Shown here in pieces: positions 8,976 to 17,421 of a DNA stretch of 64,000 bases. A program made the translations under genes and the position numbers. The first letter of the stretch is position 1. Every line of letters begins with the position of its first letter. Source of the stretch: Actinomadura terrae (GTDB lineage: Bacteria; Actinomycetota; Actinomycetes; Streptosporangiales; Streptosporangiaceae); NCBI RefSeq assembly GCF_022751215.1, contig NZ_JAICDG010000004.1, forward strand, positions 372,001 through 436,000, in the 5' to 3' direction. The notes beneath the pieces are model-generated. The model was not told where the DNA came from. It saw nothing but the letters and a program-made list of their open reading frames with translations, and made no database searches.

Positions 8976-9082
8976 GTTCCCTTCGGGAGCGTGTTCGTTT
9001 CGGTGGCCGGGTATGACAGTTCTGGTGATCGAATACGAGTATTAGCTGACCGGCGCCGTGTCTGTGCCGTGCCGAAGGGAAC
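8976..9082. repeat. 11-bp inverted repeat overlapping the DUF4331 ribosome binding site
   Basis: GTTCCCTTCGG at 8976-8986 is the exact reverse complement of CCGAAGGGAAC at 9072-9082, about 85 bp downstream. The right arm contains the GAAGGGAA that is the only plausible ribosome binding site for the ATG at 9089. A transcript starting upstream of 8976 could hide the ribosome binding site in a long-range stem. Confidence 0.5.
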
Positions 9083-9088
9083 AGTGGA

Positions 9089-10666
9089 ATGCTTCAACTG
9101 CGTGAGCGTGTGCGTGCAAGAAAAACTCTCATCGCGGCGACAACGGCGGGCACGCTCGGCGCGGCCAGCATGCTGGCCGCGCTAGGGCCAGGTACGGGCA
9201 CGGCATCAAGCCACCGGGAGGCGCCGCTCATCGCCGGAGACCCACAGGCTGACAACACCGACGTGTACGCCTTCACCAGCCCCGACGCCCCGGACACCGT
9301 AACGATCGCCGCGAACTGGATTCCGTTCCAAGAGCCCAACGGCGGCCCGAACTTCTATCCTTTCGCCACAAATGCCCGCTACAACATCAAAATCGACAAT
9401 GATGGTGACGGGGCCGCCGACATCACCTATCGCTGGACCTTCCGGAACGAGGACCGCCGGGGCAACGACACGTTCCTGTACAACAACGGGCCGGTCAGGT
9501 CGTTGCGCGACGCGACGCTGCTGTTCCGCCAGCACTACACGCTGACCGAGATCACCAAGGATCGGACCCGCACCCTGATCAAGGACGCGATCGCCGCGCC
9601 GTCCTTCGTCGGCAAGGCGTCGATGCCCAACTACGCCGCACTCCGGCAGCAGGCGATCGAGGCCGTGCCGGGCGGAGGCAAGACCTACGCCGGGCAAGCC
9701 GATGACTCGTTCTTCCTGGACCTGCGGGTCTTCGACCTGCTGTACGGCGGCGACCTGAGCGAGACCGGCACCGACACCCTCAGGGGCTACAACGTCAACA
9801 ACCTCACCCTGCAGGTGCCCAAGTCGGCCCTGGCGCTCAGGGGAAACACCAGCCGCAACCCCGTGGTCGGCGTCTGGGCCACCACCGACCGGCAGGGAGC
9901 AGGCGTCGGGGTGGGCAAGGCCCCGGCCGGCCAGTACCCGCAGGTCTCCCGGCTGGGAAACCCGCTGATCAACGAGGTCATCTCGCCCGCAGGTCTCAAG
10001 GACGCCTTCAACCGGCTGGACCCCTCGCAAGACCACACCGTCAAACCGCTGGTGAACCGTGTCCTCGACCCCGAAGTGCCGCGGCTGATCGAGAAGATCT
10101 ACAAGATCAAAGCGCCCGCCGTCCCGCGCAGGGACCTTTCAGAGATCTTCCTGACCGGCATCTCCAAGAACTCCGGTGGCCCGATCAAGGCCGACCTCAA
10201 CTCGCAACTGCTCAACAAGGACGTCAACACCAAGCATTTCACCCCGGCCGAGGAACTACGGCTGAACATGGCCGTCCCCCCATCCTCCGAACCGAACCGG
10301 CTCGGAGTGCTCGCCGGCGACCTGCAAGGCTTCCCCAACGGACGCCGACTCGCCGACGACGTCGTCGACATCGAGCTCCAGGCCCTCGAAGGGGCGGCGC
10401 AGACCGGCAAAATCGTTCCGGCGCTGGCCAAGGGCGATCGCGTCAACACCAACGACAAGCGCTTCGGCCACTCCTTCCCCTACCTCGCACTCCCGCACAA
10501 CAGCGGGTCAGGCAGCGCCATGCCCAACGGCGGAGCCGCCACCGGCGGCGGATCCACCTCGGGCCTGCAACACCCCGGCCTGCTCGGCCTCGGCGCCGCC
10601 CTCATGACCGCCGCTGCCGGAGCGGTGATGATCCACCGGCGCGGGCGCACCATCTCGCCGGGCTGA
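9089..10666 (+). CDS. DUF4331 exported protein with C-terminal wall-anchor-like tail
   Basis: This 525-aa protein has a signal peptide (about residues 1-40) and then a DUF4331 domain. The opening SSHREAPLIAGDPQADNTD is diagnostic, as are the aspartate-rich stretches such as KIDNDGDGAADITY. The C-terminus is LQHPG (about residues 493-497), a hydrophobic segment of 18 residues, and HRRGR. That layout is the one of a sortase sorting signal, although the pentapeptide is not a standard LPxTG or LAxTG. A sortase gene begins immediately after the stop codon. The function of DUF4331 proteins is unknown. Confidence 0.88.
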   Translation: MLQLRERVRARKTLIAATTAGTLGAASMLAALGPGTGTASSHREAPLIAGDPQADNTDVYAFTSPDAPDTVTIAANWIPFQEPNGGPNFYPFATNARYNIKIDNDGDGAADITYRWTFRNEDRRGNDTFLYNNGPVRSLRDATLLFRQHYTLTEITKDRTRTLIKDAIAAPSFVGKASMPNYAALRQQAIEAVPGGGKTYAGQADDSFFLDLRVFDLLYGGDLSETGTDTLRGYNVNNLTLQVPKSALALRGNTSRNPVVGVWATTDRQGAGVGVGKAPAGQYPQVSRLGNPLINEVISPAGLKDAFNRLDPSQDHTVKPLVNRVLDPEVPRLIEKIYKIKAPAVPRRDLSEIFLTGISKNSGGPIKADLNSQLLNKDVNTKHFTPAEELRLNMAVPPSSEPNRLGVLAGDLQGFPNGRRLADDVVDIELQALEGAAQTGKIVPALAKGDRVNTNDKRFGHSFPYLALPHNSGSGSAMPNGGAATGGGSTSGLQHPGLLGLGAALMTAAAGAVMIHRRGRTISPG

Positions 10667-11383
10667 ATGATCCCGCGCACCGCAGCCGCGTGCCTCCACG
10701 CCGCGCTGGCCGCTTTGGGCCGCCGGGACCGCACTGTCCCGGCGGCCGCGGCGATGCTGGCGGCCGCCGGCGCCGGCGTCATCGCGTCCACCCTCGCCCT
10801 TCAACAGCACGCGCCGCAGCCACCACTCACCGCCGCGAACGCAGCGGCCCCACCACAGCAGCCTGCCTCGGCAGCACTCGCCGGCGAACCCGGGTCGTCG
10901 GCGCCCCCGCTTGACTACGCCGCACCGACCCGGATCCAGATCCCCGCGATCAAGGTGAACGCCGCGATAATCCCGATCGGCCTGCACGAGGACGGCAGCC
11001 TCCAAGCGCCCGTACTCGGCCCGGACTACGACAAAGCCGCCTGGTACACCGGCTCCGCCGCACCCGGCCAAGCCGGAACCGCAGTCATCGAAGGCCACCT
11101 CGACTCCGCCCGCAGCGGCCCCTCCGTCTTCTACCGGCTCGGAGCAGCACGACCCGGCGACGTCATCACCATCATCCGTGCCGACCACCACGACGCGACC
11201 TACAGAGTCGACACGGTCAGGCGGTATCCCAAATCCGCCTTTCCCACCGACACCGTCTACCGCGACACCGACATCCCGACACTCCGACTGATCACCTGCG
11301 CCGGCCACTTCGACGCCGACACCCACCACTACACCGACAACACCGTCGTCTCCGCCACCCTCACATCATCTCGTGGAAGCTGA
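10667..11383 (+). CDS. Sortase, class F-like
   Basis: This 238-aa protein has an N-terminal membrane segment (about residues 25-45), a proline/alanine-rich linker and a sortase domain (about 88-235). The catalytic histidine is H144 in VIEGHLDS, and the catalytic cysteine is C211 in TLRLITCAG, which matches the TLxTC signature. The conserved arginine expected near HYTDNTVV is not obvious. The ATG abuts the stop of the DUF4331 gene, which suggests a dedicated enzyme-substrate pair: the sortase would link the DUF4331 protein to the envelope. No other sortase is in the window. Confidence 0.88.
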   Translation: MIPRTAAACLHAALAALGRRDRTVPAAAAMLAAAGAGVIASTLALQQHAPQPPLTAANAAAPPQQPASAALAGEPGSSAPPLDYAAPTRIQIPAIKVNAAIIPIGLHEDGSLQAPVLGPDYDKAAWYTGSAAPGQAGTAVIEGHLDSARSGPSVFYRLGAARPGDVITIIRADHHDATYRVDTVRRYPKSAFPTDTVYRDTDIPTLRLITCAGHFDADTHHYTDNTVVSATLTSSRGS

Positions 11384-11566
11384 TGTGCCCCGAGTTCGCT
11401 GGTGCCGGCCTAACGGAATCTCATGGCGGTAGACGGGCCGGGACACCTCGGCCCACGGTCTGCTTGCCGAGCGCGGCTGTCATCTCCGGGGCCTCTTTGA
11501 GGCCGTCGTCGATCTCGCCTGTGATCGTTCCGGCCGGGTACGCCGGGGTTGGTCGCGGGCCGGTGG

Positions 11567-12994
11567 TCACCATGGGGACAGGACGAGGGCCTGGACGGTC
11601 AGCGCGGTCAGCGCCTGTGCGGCCAGCCAGCCGCGTGCCGGGAGGCGGTGCAGGGCGGCGGCGGGGATGATCCAGGCGGCGTAGGGGATCCAGATCCGTT
11701 CGACCTCACCCTTGGTCACTCCTGAAAGGTCCAGCGCGAAGGTGCCGAGCAGCGCCGCTCCGACCAGGAGCGCGATCGGCAGGTTCGGGTGCGCGGCCGC
11801 TGAGTCGATCTTCGAACCCGTCGACGGCCCTGGCGCCCCCGACCCTGACAGGAGGGCACGGGGGCTCCGCCGGAGCGTGTGCAGCGCCCCCGGGAGTGCG
11901 TAGGCGATGGCGGGGCCGGTGAGCAGGCCGAGGACGGCGAAGTCGGCGAAGGCGTAGTAGGCGAAGGAACGCTGCGCCGATCCGCGGCTGATCAGGTAGG
12001 TCTCGTGGGTGGCGCGGACCCCGTCCCACCACCAGAACCCGCCGGCGGTGAGCAGGGCCGGGACGGCGCCCAAGCCGCAGGCCAGCGCGACCAGGACCGG
12101 GGGGCGCGGGCGGCTGAGCACCACCACGGCCAGCGGCACGGCGTAGAGCGGCAGCAGGCCGTAGCTGAGGTAGGGCAGCGCGCCCAGCAGGATCCCGCCG
12201 AACATGGCGGCCACGAGGTCGCCGTACCGGTTGCTGCGGGCGGTCGCCACCGCCAGCAGCGCGGTTCCCCACGCGCCGGTCGCGAGGAAGAAGGCGTCCA
12301 TCGTGGTAGCGATCCACAGCGCCGGCGGCGCGAGCACCAGGAATGGCACGGCGGCGCGGGCGACCCGTTCACTGGCCAGGCACCGCAGCGTGACGGCGAT
12401 CGCGATGACCGCCGAGCTTCCCGAGCCGATGAGGAGCACCGCCGCCCAGCCCGTCCCGCCGAGCCCGGCCTCTTGCAGGAGCCACAGCACCAGCATGGGC
12501 AGCGGTGGGTGGCCGCGTACCTGGGTGGTGTAGCCGCCGAGCCTGTCGCTGAAGGTCGCCAGCCATGCCAGCGGATCCGGGCTGAGCTGCGGTAGTCCGG
12601 CGAGATACTCGGTCGGCGCCTTCAGCGGCTGAGTCAGCGCGTCCGCCCCGTCGGCGGCGGCCAGCGCGACCGCCCACAGCGCCGCGATCGCCCAGGCCGC
12701 CAACAGTGCCGTCGGCCAGCGAAGCCGTCGTGCCAGCGCCGGCAGCGCCGCGACGGCGACCGCGGCCACGGCCGCGGCGGGCAGCATCTGCCAGGTCAGC
12801 AACCTGGCGTGGGCGAACAGCGGCGGGAGCGGGTCCTCGGGCGCCAGTCCCGCCCGTCGCCGCCACCACCCGACGGCGAACGCCGCGGCGATCCCGGCGG
12901 CCCACACGGCCACCGCGATCCGGCCGGCTCGCCGCGCGCGCGGTCCGGGCGGGCCGGTTCCGGTGTGGCGCGGCCGGGGATCGGTAAGGGTCAC
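11567..12994 (-). CDS. Polytopic membrane protein, mannosyltransferase/GT-C-like
   Basis: From the GTG at 12994 the protein is 475 aa with about ten hydrophobic segments spread along its length, as in lipid-linked-sugar glycosyltransferases of the GT-C fold. The loop after the first segments carries charged residues and RGHPPLPMLVLWLL, a plausible GT-C feature, but a catalytic Asp pair cannot be assigned with certainty. The GTG overlaps the stop of the upstream methyltransferase (GTGA). It is the last gene of a four-gene operon with a GT2, a DUF2064 protein and a methyltransferase, so a role in building an envelope glycan or glycolipid is the best inference. Confidence 0.75.
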   Translation of the reverse strand: MTLTDPRPRHTGTGPPGPRARRAGRIAVAVWAAGIAAAFAVGWWRRRAGLAPEDPLPPLFAHARLLTWQMLPAAAVAAVAVAALPALARRLRWPTALLAAWAIAALWAVALAAADGADALTQPLKAPTEYLAGLPQLSPDPLAWLATFSDRLGGYTTQVRGHPPLPMLVLWLLQEAGLGGTGWAAVLLIGSGSSAVIAIAVTLRCLASERVARAAVPFLVLAPPALWIATTMDAFFLATGAWGTALLAVATARSNRYGDLVAAMFGGILLGALPYLSYGLLPLYAVPLAVVVLSRPRPPVLVALACGLGAVPALLTAGGFWWWDGVRATHETYLISRGSAQRSFAYYAFADFAVLGLLTGPAIAYALPGALHTLRRSPRALLSGSGAPGPSTGSKIDSAAAHPNLPIALLVGAALLGTFALDLSGVTKGEVERIWIPYAAWIIPAAALHRLPARGWLAAQALTALTVQALVLSPW

Positions 12995-13653
12995 GGCCGC
13001 CCAGCCGGACGGGGTGCCAGCGCTGGACGGAACGTTGCGGAGCGCAGGGCGACGAACCACCGATCCGCCTCCTGCCAGGTTCCGGTGATGGTCGCGGCGC
13101 AACCGGTGGCGACGCCATGGATCGCATCGACCGATACCCGCGCCCAGTTGAACCACTCGCCGACCCTGCCGGGAGCGCGCAGCCGCAACGGCTCGATCTG
13201 GGAGTCCGACCCCGGTGGTCCTACCTCGATCAGGACGCGTCCGCCGGGGGCGAGCAGGTCGAGGACCCGCCGCAGCAGCGTCTGCGGGTCGCCGCCGATG
13301 CCGATGTTGCCGTCGGCCAGGAGCGCGGTGTGCCAGTGTCCGGTGCCGGGTACCAGCCCGAACACGTCCCGGCACAGCGCGGGCCCTCCTGCCTGGACCG
13401 TGAGCGCCACCGCGTAGGGGACGACGTCGATGCCCAGCACGGGGACGCCGCGCTGGGCCAGTGCCACCGTCAGCCGTCCTGCTCCCGACCCGACGTCCAA
13501 GGTGGTGCCCGCGCACCGGGCCAGCAGTCCGCCGTCGCCGGGCCGCAGGGTCAGCCAGTCCTGGATCGGCAGCGGCCGGCGGCTCCCGTCGGAGTGCTCG
13601 ATCTCCACCGGTGCGCGCCCTTGCAGCGCTTCCTCGTACAGTTCACCGATCAC
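12991..13653 (-). CDS. SAM-dependent methyltransferase (class I)
   Basis: From the GTG at 13653 the protein is 220 aa. Motif I is TLDVGSGAGRLTVALAQRG (about residues 51-69), followed by VLGIDVVPYAV with the acidic residue that contacts the S-adenosylmethionine ribose. LLAPGGRVLIEVGPPGSD is the post-motif strand. The start overlaps the stop of the DUF2064 gene (GTGA at 13650-13653), and its stop overlaps the start of the membrane protein. The substrate is unknown; the neighbouring sugar-transfer genes suggest methylation of a glycan or lipid carrier product. Confidence 0.82.
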   Translation of the reverse strand: MIGELYEEALQGRAPVEIEHSDGSRRPLPIQDWLTLRPGDGGLLARCAGTTLDVGSGAGRLTVALAQRGVPVLGIDVVPYAVALTVQAGGPALCRDVFGLVPGTGHWHTALLADGNIGIGGDPQTLLRRVLDLLAPGGRVLIEVGPPGSDSQIEPLRLRAPGRVGEWFNWARVSVDAIHGVATGCAATITGTWQEADRWFVALRSATFRPALAPRPAGRP

Positions 13654-14300
13654 GCCGGGATGCTCCTGACTCCGAGCATCCGCACCGTCGCCGCGAACCG
13701 GCCCCGCCGGGCGGAGGCGGCGACGGCGGCGGCGTCGGCGGCGGTGTCCACGTCGGTCAGCTCCGGCAACAGCCTCACATCCAACCCGGCCGCCTCCAGC
13801 CGCGCTAGCTGCCGCGTGCCGGTGTCGGAACGCGACATCGGCACGCCGTACAGCAGCCGCACGTCGGGGCGGCGCAGCCCCAGCAGCCAGAACCCGCCGT
13901 CGCTTGCCGGCCCGTACACCGCGTCGGCTCGGCGCAGGGCGCGGCACGCGCGGGCGAGGAGCGCGGGCGTGACCTGCGGGGTGTCCATCCCGATCAGGAC
14001 CAGCGGGCGGCCGTCGTCGGCGTCGGCGAAGGCGTGCGCGAGCCGCTCCGCCAGGCCGCCGCCGCGCTGCGCGATCACATGGAACCCCTCCGGCAGCCAC
14101 GCCCCGGGCGTGCCGGCGAGCGCGAGGGTGCGGCGGCCGGCGGGAGCGGCGGCGACCGCGGCGAAGGTGTCGGCCAGCGCCGCCTCGGCCAGCGCCGCGG
14201 CCTCGGCGGGAGTGTAGGCGGGCGTCAAGCGCGTCTTCACCTGCCCGGGAAGGGGCTCCTTGGCGATCACGACCAGGTCCGAGGCCGGCGCGGCGCTCAC
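13650..14300 (-). CDS. DUF2064 nucleotidyl/glycosyltransferase-like protein
   Basis: This 216-aa protein (GTG at 14300) belongs to the DUF2064 family, also described as TIGR04282 'transferase 1'. The N-terminal VVIAKEPLPGQVKTRLTP is the nucleotide-binding segment typical of GT-A-fold enzymes of this family. VLIGMDTPQVTPALL and YGPASDGGFWLLGLRR are its other hallmarks. It is often found next to a GT2 enzyme, as here. The start overlaps the GT2 stop by four bases. The biochemical reaction of the family is not established. Confidence 0.88.
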   Translation of the reverse strand: MSAAPASDLVVIAKEPLPGQVKTRLTPAYTPAEAAALAEAALADTFAAVAAAPAGRRTLALAGTPGAWLPEGFHVIAQRGGGLAERLAHAFADADDGRPLVLIGMDTPQVTPALLARACRALRRADAVYGPASDGGFWLLGLRRPDVRLLYGVPMSRSDTGTRQLARLEAAGLDVRLLPELTDVDTAADAAAVAASARRGRFAATVRMLGVRSIPA

Positions 14301-15007
14301 GGGGTGACCTCCAGCAGGACGCGACGCATGTCGCGGACGGCGCGGACTGTACCCCCCAGGGTCCCGGTCACCTTCGAGGTCCCGGTACGGGGACGATAGG
14401 CCACCTCGACCTCGGCGATCCGCCACCCCGCGCGGGCAGCGCGCAACACCATCTCCAACGGGTAGCCGAAACGGCGGTCCGCCACGCCCAGCGCCAGCAG
14501 TTCGGCGCGGCGTGCGGCGCGCATCGGGCCGAGATCATGGAGCCGGGTCCCGGCACGCCGGTTCAGCGACCGCGCGAGCACCGCGTTGCCGAGGCGGGCG
14601 TGCGGCGGCCACGCGCCACGTCCGACCGGACGACGGCGCCCCAGCACCAGTCCGGGCCTGACCGGCTCCTCGGCCTTGCTCACGGATTGGAGTCCGTCAA
14701 GTGCGCCAACCAGCCGGGACAGTTCGGCCGGGTCCAGCGAGGCGTCGGCGTCCATCACGCACACCACCTCGCTGCGGGCCGCCAGCAACCCGGCGTGGCA
14801 GGCGGCGCCGAACCCACGCGTCGGCGCCGCGACGACCTCGGCGCCGCGGTCGGCGGCCACACGAGCGGACTCGTCGGTGGAGGCGTTGTCGACCACTAGG
14901 GCACGGAATCCCGCGGGCATCCGCGACAGCACCCACGGCAACGCCTCCGCCTCGTTGAGACACGGAAGCACCACGTCGATCACATGTCCGGCGCTACTTG
15001 CATTCAT
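14297..15007 (-). CDS. Family 2 glycosyltransferase
   Basis: This 236-aa GT-A enzyme opens with VIDVVLPCLNEAEALPWVL and has VVDNASTDES for nucleotide binding and the metal-binding DxD-type segment VMDADASLDP. The C-terminal half resembles polyprenyl-phosphate sugar transferases (FGYPLEMVLRAARAG). It is the first gene of the four-gene glycan operon, with GTGA overlaps throughout. Upstream, the minus strand has an A+T-rich stretch (around 15046-15060) that could hold the promoter. Confidence 0.88.
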   Translation of the reverse strand: MNASSAGHVIDVVLPCLNEAEALPWVLSRMPAGFRALVVDNASTDESARVAADRGAEVVAAPTRGFGAACHAGLLAARSEVVCVMDADASLDPAELSRLVGALDGLQSVSKAEEPVRPGLVLGRRRPVGRGAWPPHARLGNAVLARSLNRRAGTRLHDLGPMRAARRAELLALGVADRRFGYPLEMVLRAARAGWRIAEVEVAYRPRTGTSKVTGTLGGTVRAVRDMRRVLLEVTP

Positions 15008-15534
15008 GCGATCACCCCCGTTACGGGCTGATTGCGTGCCCGCATAGCAGTCATATAATCACCAGGAGTAAGATCTTTGCCGCAGGACAGCCGCGCGAAC
15101 CGCCCTCGGTTCGAGCCCGAGCCCGCTGGTAGGCAGGCAGCCGGCACAGTTGCCACGTGCGCCTCGGCAGAGTGCCGTCGGCGAGGAAGTGGGCATCGCG
15201 ATCAGTGACCGGCCTAGGAGCGGTTCCGTGCGCCGACTCCAGCGCACGCGCACCTCGGGCGCTCCAGCCCAGATCACCGCGATCGCCCGTCGCCCGTTCC
15301 TCTCTGGCGCCATCGACCCCTCCCGGGCCAGAGGTGTTCCGGCCCTCTCCAGTGATTCGGAGCCGGAAGAGGCGCGGCTTGCTCGCTACGCACCAATGTG
15401 ACTCACATCACTTCCGCTGTGGACCCGCTGCGGCGTGCGCACTCCGCCGCCAAAAGGTTGTTGACCGGTCGGTCCTCAACGAATCGGATGACCGGTTCAT
15501 TGCAGTCTGGCCAGTAGCAGCGCCTACCGCACAG
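15008..15534. other. Intergenic stretch between the glycan operon and the IS element
   Basis: No frame here has a convincing start, ribosome binding site or domain. The first 60 bases probably contain the promoter of the minus-strand glycan operon. The sequence becomes less GC-rich towards the insertion sequence. I see no RNA gene or repeat. Confidence 0.5.
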
Positions 15535-15549
15535 TGAGCCTTTTCAGCG
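15535..15549. repeat. IS left terminal inverted repeat
   Basis: TGAGCCTTTTCAGCG matches the reverse complement of 16436-16451 except for one extra T/A in the homopolymer run. Confidence 0.8.
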
Positions 15550-15670
15550 GCAGTTGGGTGTGTGATGATCACAGCTTGATCGCGGGCGGCGTGGGCGGTG
15601 CCGGACGTTGAGAAGCCCCTGGTAGGACGGTTGGTCTCTCACAACGTCCCGTTCCCACCAGAGGCTTCAC

Positions 15671-16441
15671 GTGCTTTTGTACCGTGCTTCGCTGTCGTTG
15701 TCACGTCGGACCCTGGCCTACGCCACCGGTGTCGTCCGCCGCCACCGCCGGGCTCTGGGCAGCAAGGGCCGGTGCCTACCTCCGGGCATGCAGGCTCTGA
15801 TGACCCTGGTCTACCTGCGCAAGGGTGAGACCTACGCCGAGTCGGGCGCCGGATTCGGAGTATCGACCACCACCGCGTGGCGCTATGTCAACGAGACCGT
15901 CGACCTGCTCGCCGCCCGATCGCCCAGGCTCGGCGCGGCCATGGCCAAAGCGGTCAAAGCCGGGCTGCCGTACCTGGTGCTGGACGGCACCCTGATCTCG
16001 ATCGACCGCGTCGCCGCCGACCGGCCCTACTACTCGGGAAAGCATCGCCGCCACGGCATGAACCTCCAGGTCATCGCCGCACCGGACGGGACCTTGCTGT
16101 GGGTGTCGGGACCGCTGCGCGGATCGGTCCACGACCTGACCGCGGCCAGGATCTGGGGCCTCATCCGAGCACTGGCCGCCACCGGGCTACTCGTGCTGGC
16201 CGATAAGGCCTACCAGGGCGCCGGCGTGCACATCCTCACGCCCTACAAAGGACGTGACAAGCCCGAGCGCCAGAAGGACGCCAACCGCGCACACGCCAGG
16301 CTCCGCGGGCCCGGCGAACGCGCGAACGCCCAGCTCAAGTCATGGAGGATCCTGCGGAAGCTGCGCTGCTGCCCCAACCGCGCCGGACACCTCGCCAACG
16401 CCATCCACACCTTGCAACTCCGCGAGACCGCATCACGCTGA
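15671..16441 (+). CDS. IS5-family DDE transposase
   Basis: This 256-aa transposase (GTG start) has an N-terminal helix-turn-helix region (about residues 40-80; ESGAGFGVSTTTAWRYV). A DDE catalytic domain of the DDE_Tnp_4 type follows. The likely triad is D105 (YLVLDGTL), D178 (VLADKAYQG) and E216 (GPGERANAQLKSW). Length and triad are intact, so the element may still be active. The stop lies inside the right inverted repeat. Confidence 0.92.
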   Translation: MLLYRASLSLSRRTLAYATGVVRRHRRALGSKGRCLPPGMQALMTLVYLRKGETYAESGAGFGVSTTTAWRYVNETVDLLAARSPRLGAAMAKAVKAGLPYLVLDGTLISIDRVAADRPYYSGKHRRHGMNLQVIAAPDGTLLWVSGPLRGSVHDLTAARIWGLIRALAATGLLVLADKAYQGAGVHILTPYKGRDKPERQKDANRAHARLRGPGERANAQLKSWRILRKLRCCPNRAGHLANAIHTLQLRETASR

Positions 16442-16451
16442 AAAAGGCTCA
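16436..16451. repeat. IS right terminal inverted repeat
   Basis: CGCTGAAAAAGGCTCA is the complement of the left end and overlaps the stop codon of the transposase gene. Confidence 0.8.
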
Positions 16452-16945
16452 GTGCATGCAGGGCTGCTGTGACCCCAGCGTTGTAGCTATGGCCGCGCTC
16501 TGCCATGGCTCTCCCTCGACGAGACTCTGCCGGTGCCCAATTGTTGCTACGGGCACTGACAGAACTTCACTGCCTAGCAGTACTTGCTGCTGAGCGTGCA
16601 CTAAGATCCTTACCCTGAGTGCGCCGACGCCCGTCGCACGCCGCGAAGACACTGCCCATGTACCAATGCGCCACACTTTCTTCACCCTTTCCTGCGCCGA
16701 CCACGCCCTGTCAGTCCCTGCATGCGATGTAGAGGGGTGCAAGGCCGAGTGCCAGAGGTGCGCATTGTTGACGGTGAGGTGGTCACAGCGCCCGAAGTGG
16801 GCGCGGATCTCACTTCAATCTCGGTGATGGCAGCGTTCGCGATCGGCGATGCCCGGCCGCAGCACGTTCGCTGAGGTAGAATGGTGTACGGCCGGTTACG
16901 CCCCGACCGTGATTAGAAGCGGTTTCCCGATGGGACACCAGCGGG
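16452..16945. other. Non-coding stretch between the IS element and the island's left repeat
   Basis: Nearly 500 bp of moderately A+T-rich DNA without a supported gene. Open frames here lack ribosome binding sites and recognisable domains. It may be the decayed flank of the integration site. Confidence 0.45.
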
Positions 16946-16982
16946 GCCATGTGCTGTCGGTGCGTGTCGCCCCTCGGACACA
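16946..16982 (+). repeat. Left copy of a 37-bp dispersed repeat bounding the defence island
   Basis: This copy begins GCCATGTGCTGTCGG and ends CCCCTCGGACACA. It matches 28230-28266 with a single difference (T for G at the sixteenth base), in the same orientation. The repeat can form a GGGGCG-TGT-CGCCCC hairpin; the T/G difference weakens it here. The match continues imperfectly beyond the repeat (TTTG-ACATG). A third, shorter match starts at 32701. Confidence 0.8.
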
Positions 16983-17025
16983 TTTTTGTACATGATCGCC
17001 CGGTTCCGCTCGGGTGATCACTGTT

Positions 17026-17265
17026 TTTCGGGGCAGGGTCGTGGATGAGGGGGAGCCCGAGGTTCCGGTAGATCTGGACCTTGTCCGCAGGGTCGGCGGT
17101 GCGCAGAACCTTGAGCAGGTCGCCGAACGTGGTGGTGAGGGTCACGATCTCCTCCTTGGTGAGGCGGTGGGGCCGCTCTCCGGTGATCTCGCGGAGCCTG
17201 GCCTGGTGGACGGCGCGTTGGGCCTGGATCTCGGTGATCCAGCCGGACACGACGGCCGGGTCACG
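17026..17265 (-). pseudogene. Relic of a large serine recombinase (C-terminal end)
   Basis: Reading the minus strand from 17265, the translation gives DPAVVSGWITEIQAQRAVH, then HRLTKEEIVTLTTTFGDLL, then VLRTADPADKVQIYRNLGL. This series is characteristic of the C-terminal region of actinobacterial large serine recombinases. A stop codon lies just upstream in the same frame and the catalytic N-terminal part is absent. The frame continues downstream into the 37-bp repeat and stops at 16810. The relic lies directly inside the left repeat, where an integrase gene would be expected in an integrated element. Confidence 0.7.
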
Positions 17266-17421
17266 CCACTACAGCGGCAGCCCTCGCCACCATCCGAAGT
17301 CGATCTTGATCTCGCTGACGGCCACAGGGAGCCTTCGAACAGCGGAGAGGATGTCGGTTAGCCGGACGCGGAGAAAGCGAAATCGCCACAGATGGCGATG
17401 ATGACTTCTGCTTAGGCAAGA

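Larger units (their letters stand above)
15535..16451 (+). mobile_element. IS5-family (ISL2/DDE_4-like) insertion sequence, complete
   Basis: The element is about 917 bp with near-perfect terminal inverted repeats: TGAGCCTTTTCAGCG at 15535-15549 and its complement CGCTGAAAAAGGCTCA at 16436-16451, which has one extra A. It carries a single intact transposase gene. The leader between the left end and the gene contains further inverted segments (around 15604-15668) and may fold. I could not define a target-site duplication with confidence. Confidence 0.85.

Noticed and set aside
16810..17250. Intact 146-aa protein on the minus strand left of vsr
   Set aside because: Only its first 75 residues match the end of serine recombinases; the rest is translated repeat and flank, so it is annotated as a relic.
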